Below, piece after piece: positions 32,593 to 33,619 of a stretch of DNA of 33,619 nucleotides. Source of the stretch: Streptomyces atriruber (GTDB taxonomy: Bacteria > Actinomycetota > Actinomycetes > Streptomycetales > Streptomycetaceae); assembly GCF_001418325.1 (NCBI RefSeq), contig NZ_LIPN01000126.1, positions 1-33,619 of the forward strand, given 5' to 3'. Within the stretch, counting starts at the first letter, position 1. Each line of letters begins with the position of its first letter. Under the pieces are notes generated by a model. It was not told the origin of the DNA, made no database searches, and worked only from the letters and a program-made list of their open reading frames with translations. A program made the position numbers and the translations under genes.

Positions 32593-33398
32593 TGCTGCTG
32601 ACCATCGACGTGGGCAACACCCACACCGTCCTCGGCCTCTTCGACGGCGAGGACATCGTCGAGCACTGGCGCATCTCCACCGACGCGCGCCGCACCGCCG
32701 ACGAACTCGCCGTGCTCCTCCACGGCCTGATGGGGATGCACCCGCTGCTCGGCGACGAGCTCGGCGACGGCATCGACGGCATCGCCATCTGCTCGACCGT
32801 CCCCTCGGTCCTGCACGAACTGCGCGAGGTCACCCGCCGCTACTACGGAGACGTCCCCGCCGTCCTCGTCGAGCCCGGCATCAAGACCGGCGTCCCGATC
32901 CTCATGGACAACCCCAAGGAGGTCGGCGCCGACCGCATCATCAACGCGGTCGCGGCGGTCGAGCTCTACGGCGGCCCGGCGATCGTCGTCGACTTCGGCA
33001 CCGCCACGACCTTCGACGCGGTCTCCGCGCGCGGGGAGTACGCGGGCGGGGTGATCGCCCCCGGCATCGAGATCTCCGTGGAGGCCCTCGGAGTACGCGG
33101 CGCACAGCTCCGGAAGATCGAACTGGCCCGCCCGCGCAGCGTCATCGGCAAGAACACGGTCGAGGCCATGCAGGCGGGCATCCTGTACGGCTTCGCGGGC
33201 CAGGTCGACGGGGTCGTGAACCGCATGGCCCGCGAACTGGCGGGCGCGGGCGGTGATCCGGACGACGTGACCGTGATCGCCACGGGTGGTCTGGCTCCCA
33301 TGGTCCTCGGCGAGGCCTCCGTCATCGACGAGCACGAACCGTGGCTGACGCTGATCGGTCTCCGGCTGGTCTACGAGCGGAACGTCTCCCGTACCTGA
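32592..33398 (+). CDS. coaX: Type III pantothenate kinase CoaX (268 aa)
   Basis: CoaX phosphorylates pantothenate, the first step of CoA synthesis, and needs a monovalent cation. The ASKHA-fold motifs are LTIDVGNTHTVLGLF (3-17, phosphate loop), GADRIINAVAA, VVDFGTATTFDAVSARGEYAGGVIAPG in two adjoining stretches, and VIATGGLAP. The length is normal for the family. ATG 32592 overlaps the nadC stop by one base, so it should be translated by re-initiation. It closes the pan-nad-coaX operon. The following 95 bp carry a weak CCTGC/GCAGG inverted repeat but no strong terminator. Confidence 0.95.
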   Translation: MLLTIDVGNTHTVLGLFDGEDIVEHWRISTDARRTADELAVLLHGLMGMHPLLGDELGDGIDGIAICSTVPSVLHELREVTRRYYGDVPAVLVEPGIKTGVPILMDNPKEVGADRIINAVAAVELYGGPAIVVDFGTATTFDAVSARGEYAGGVIAPGIEISVEALGVRGAQLRKIELARPRSVIGKNTVEAMQAGILYGFAGQVDGVVNRMARELAGAGGDPDDVTVIATGGLAPMVLGEASVIDEHEPWLTLIGLRLVYERNVSRT

Positions 33399-33493
33399 CC
33401 GATTGCCGACCGCCCTGTGTGCACAACCCCCTGCCTTCTGCAAGAGTCTGCGCAGGACGGGGACTTGAGTGGGTGTGGGGCGGGCTGGGGCGG

Positions 33494-33619
33494 ATGAGGC
33501 ACAAGAGACGACTGGTTGTTGCGGCGGCGCTGATGGCGGTGCTGTGCGGCCCCGCGACGACGGCCCGCGCGGCCGCCGCTTCCGCCACCCCCCTGGCGGG
33601 GGCCGGGGCGGGGGTCCTG
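33494..33619 (+). CDS. N-terminus of a secreted protein, cut by the window end
   Basis: ATG 33494 opens a frame that runs to the last base (42 codons). It encodes a Sec signal peptide with basic MRHKRR, a hydrophobic stretch LVVAAALMAVLCGPA and a likely cleavage site after TTARA. The rest is Ala/Gly-rich. GGGGCGG just upstream is a poor SD sequence; GTG 33473 in the same frame is an alternative start. The family cannot be told from what is visible. Confidence 0.6.
   Translation, partial: MRHKRRLVVAAALMAVLCGPATTARAAAASATPLAGAGAGVL

Noticed and set aside
33399..33493. Terminator after coaX
   Set aside because: CCTGC/GCAGG gives only a 5-bp stem with a 17-base loop, too weak to call.

Overview
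The window is a continuous piece of chromosome from a Streptomyces-like actinobacterium. The base composition is very GC-rich, third codon positions are almost always G or C, GTG starts are common, and the gene set (ftsH-folE, fol genes, DUF3180, DUF2520-panC-nadB-nadC-coaX) is one I associate with actinobacteria. I see no insertion sequence, phage gene, CRISPR array, tRNA or rRNA. No gene-free stretch exceeds about 260 bases.

Layout. 1-6058 (+): a zinc metalloprotease of unknown role, tilS, hpt, ftsH and folE, with a strong intrinsic terminator between ftsH and folE. 6176-7180 (+): an aldo/keto reductase. 7266-12194 (-): an operon transcribed right to left holding an MprF-like membrane protein, folP, an NTF2-fold protein, folB, folK and a DUF3180 membrane protein; most junctions overlap by four bases. 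12419-13537 (+): a membrane-anchored esterase. 13585-17370: an OpuC-type glycine betaine/choline ABC transporter, with the ATPase on the minus strand and two permeases plus a lipoprotein binding protein on the plus strand. 17549-18715 (+): a membrane-anchored coiled-coil protein. 18783-20662 (-): a ydbS/ydbT-like pair of bacterial PH-domain membrane proteins. 20717-21880 (+): an orphan NuoD. 21845-22912 (-): a MidA/NDUFAF7-family methyltransferase that converges on and overlaps nuoD. 23019-24927 (+): a two-component system. 24937-26043 (-): a DUF5937/ArsR regulator with a palindromic operator-like site. 26303-26530 (+): a small protein. 26487-27725 (-): a threonine-aldolase-like PLP enzyme. 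27872-33398 (+): an operon for pantothenate, NAD and CoA synthesis (DUF2520, panC, nadB, nadC, coaX). 33494 to the end: the start of a secreted protein.

How the genes work together. The two fol blocks supply GTP cyclohydrolase I, dihydroneopterin aldolase, HPPK and DHPS, most of the pathway from GTP to dihydropteroate. The last operon makes pantothenate and NAD and carries out the first step of CoA synthesis. The opuC block is an osmoprotectant importer.

The most interesting region is 20.7-22.9 kb. The orphan NuoD keeps the quinone-pocket histidine and the HRG arginine but has tryptophan where the quinone-binding tyrosine should be. It faces, and overlaps, a homologue of NDUFAF7, the enzyme that in mitochondria methylates an arginine of the NuoD orthologue. 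The junction between the two genes is a three-copy 18-bp tandem repeat. A second pattern is that at least six, perhaps eight, transcription-unit starts have a TAnnnT-type -10 element exactly 6-7 bases before the start codon, which predicts leaderless mRNAs.
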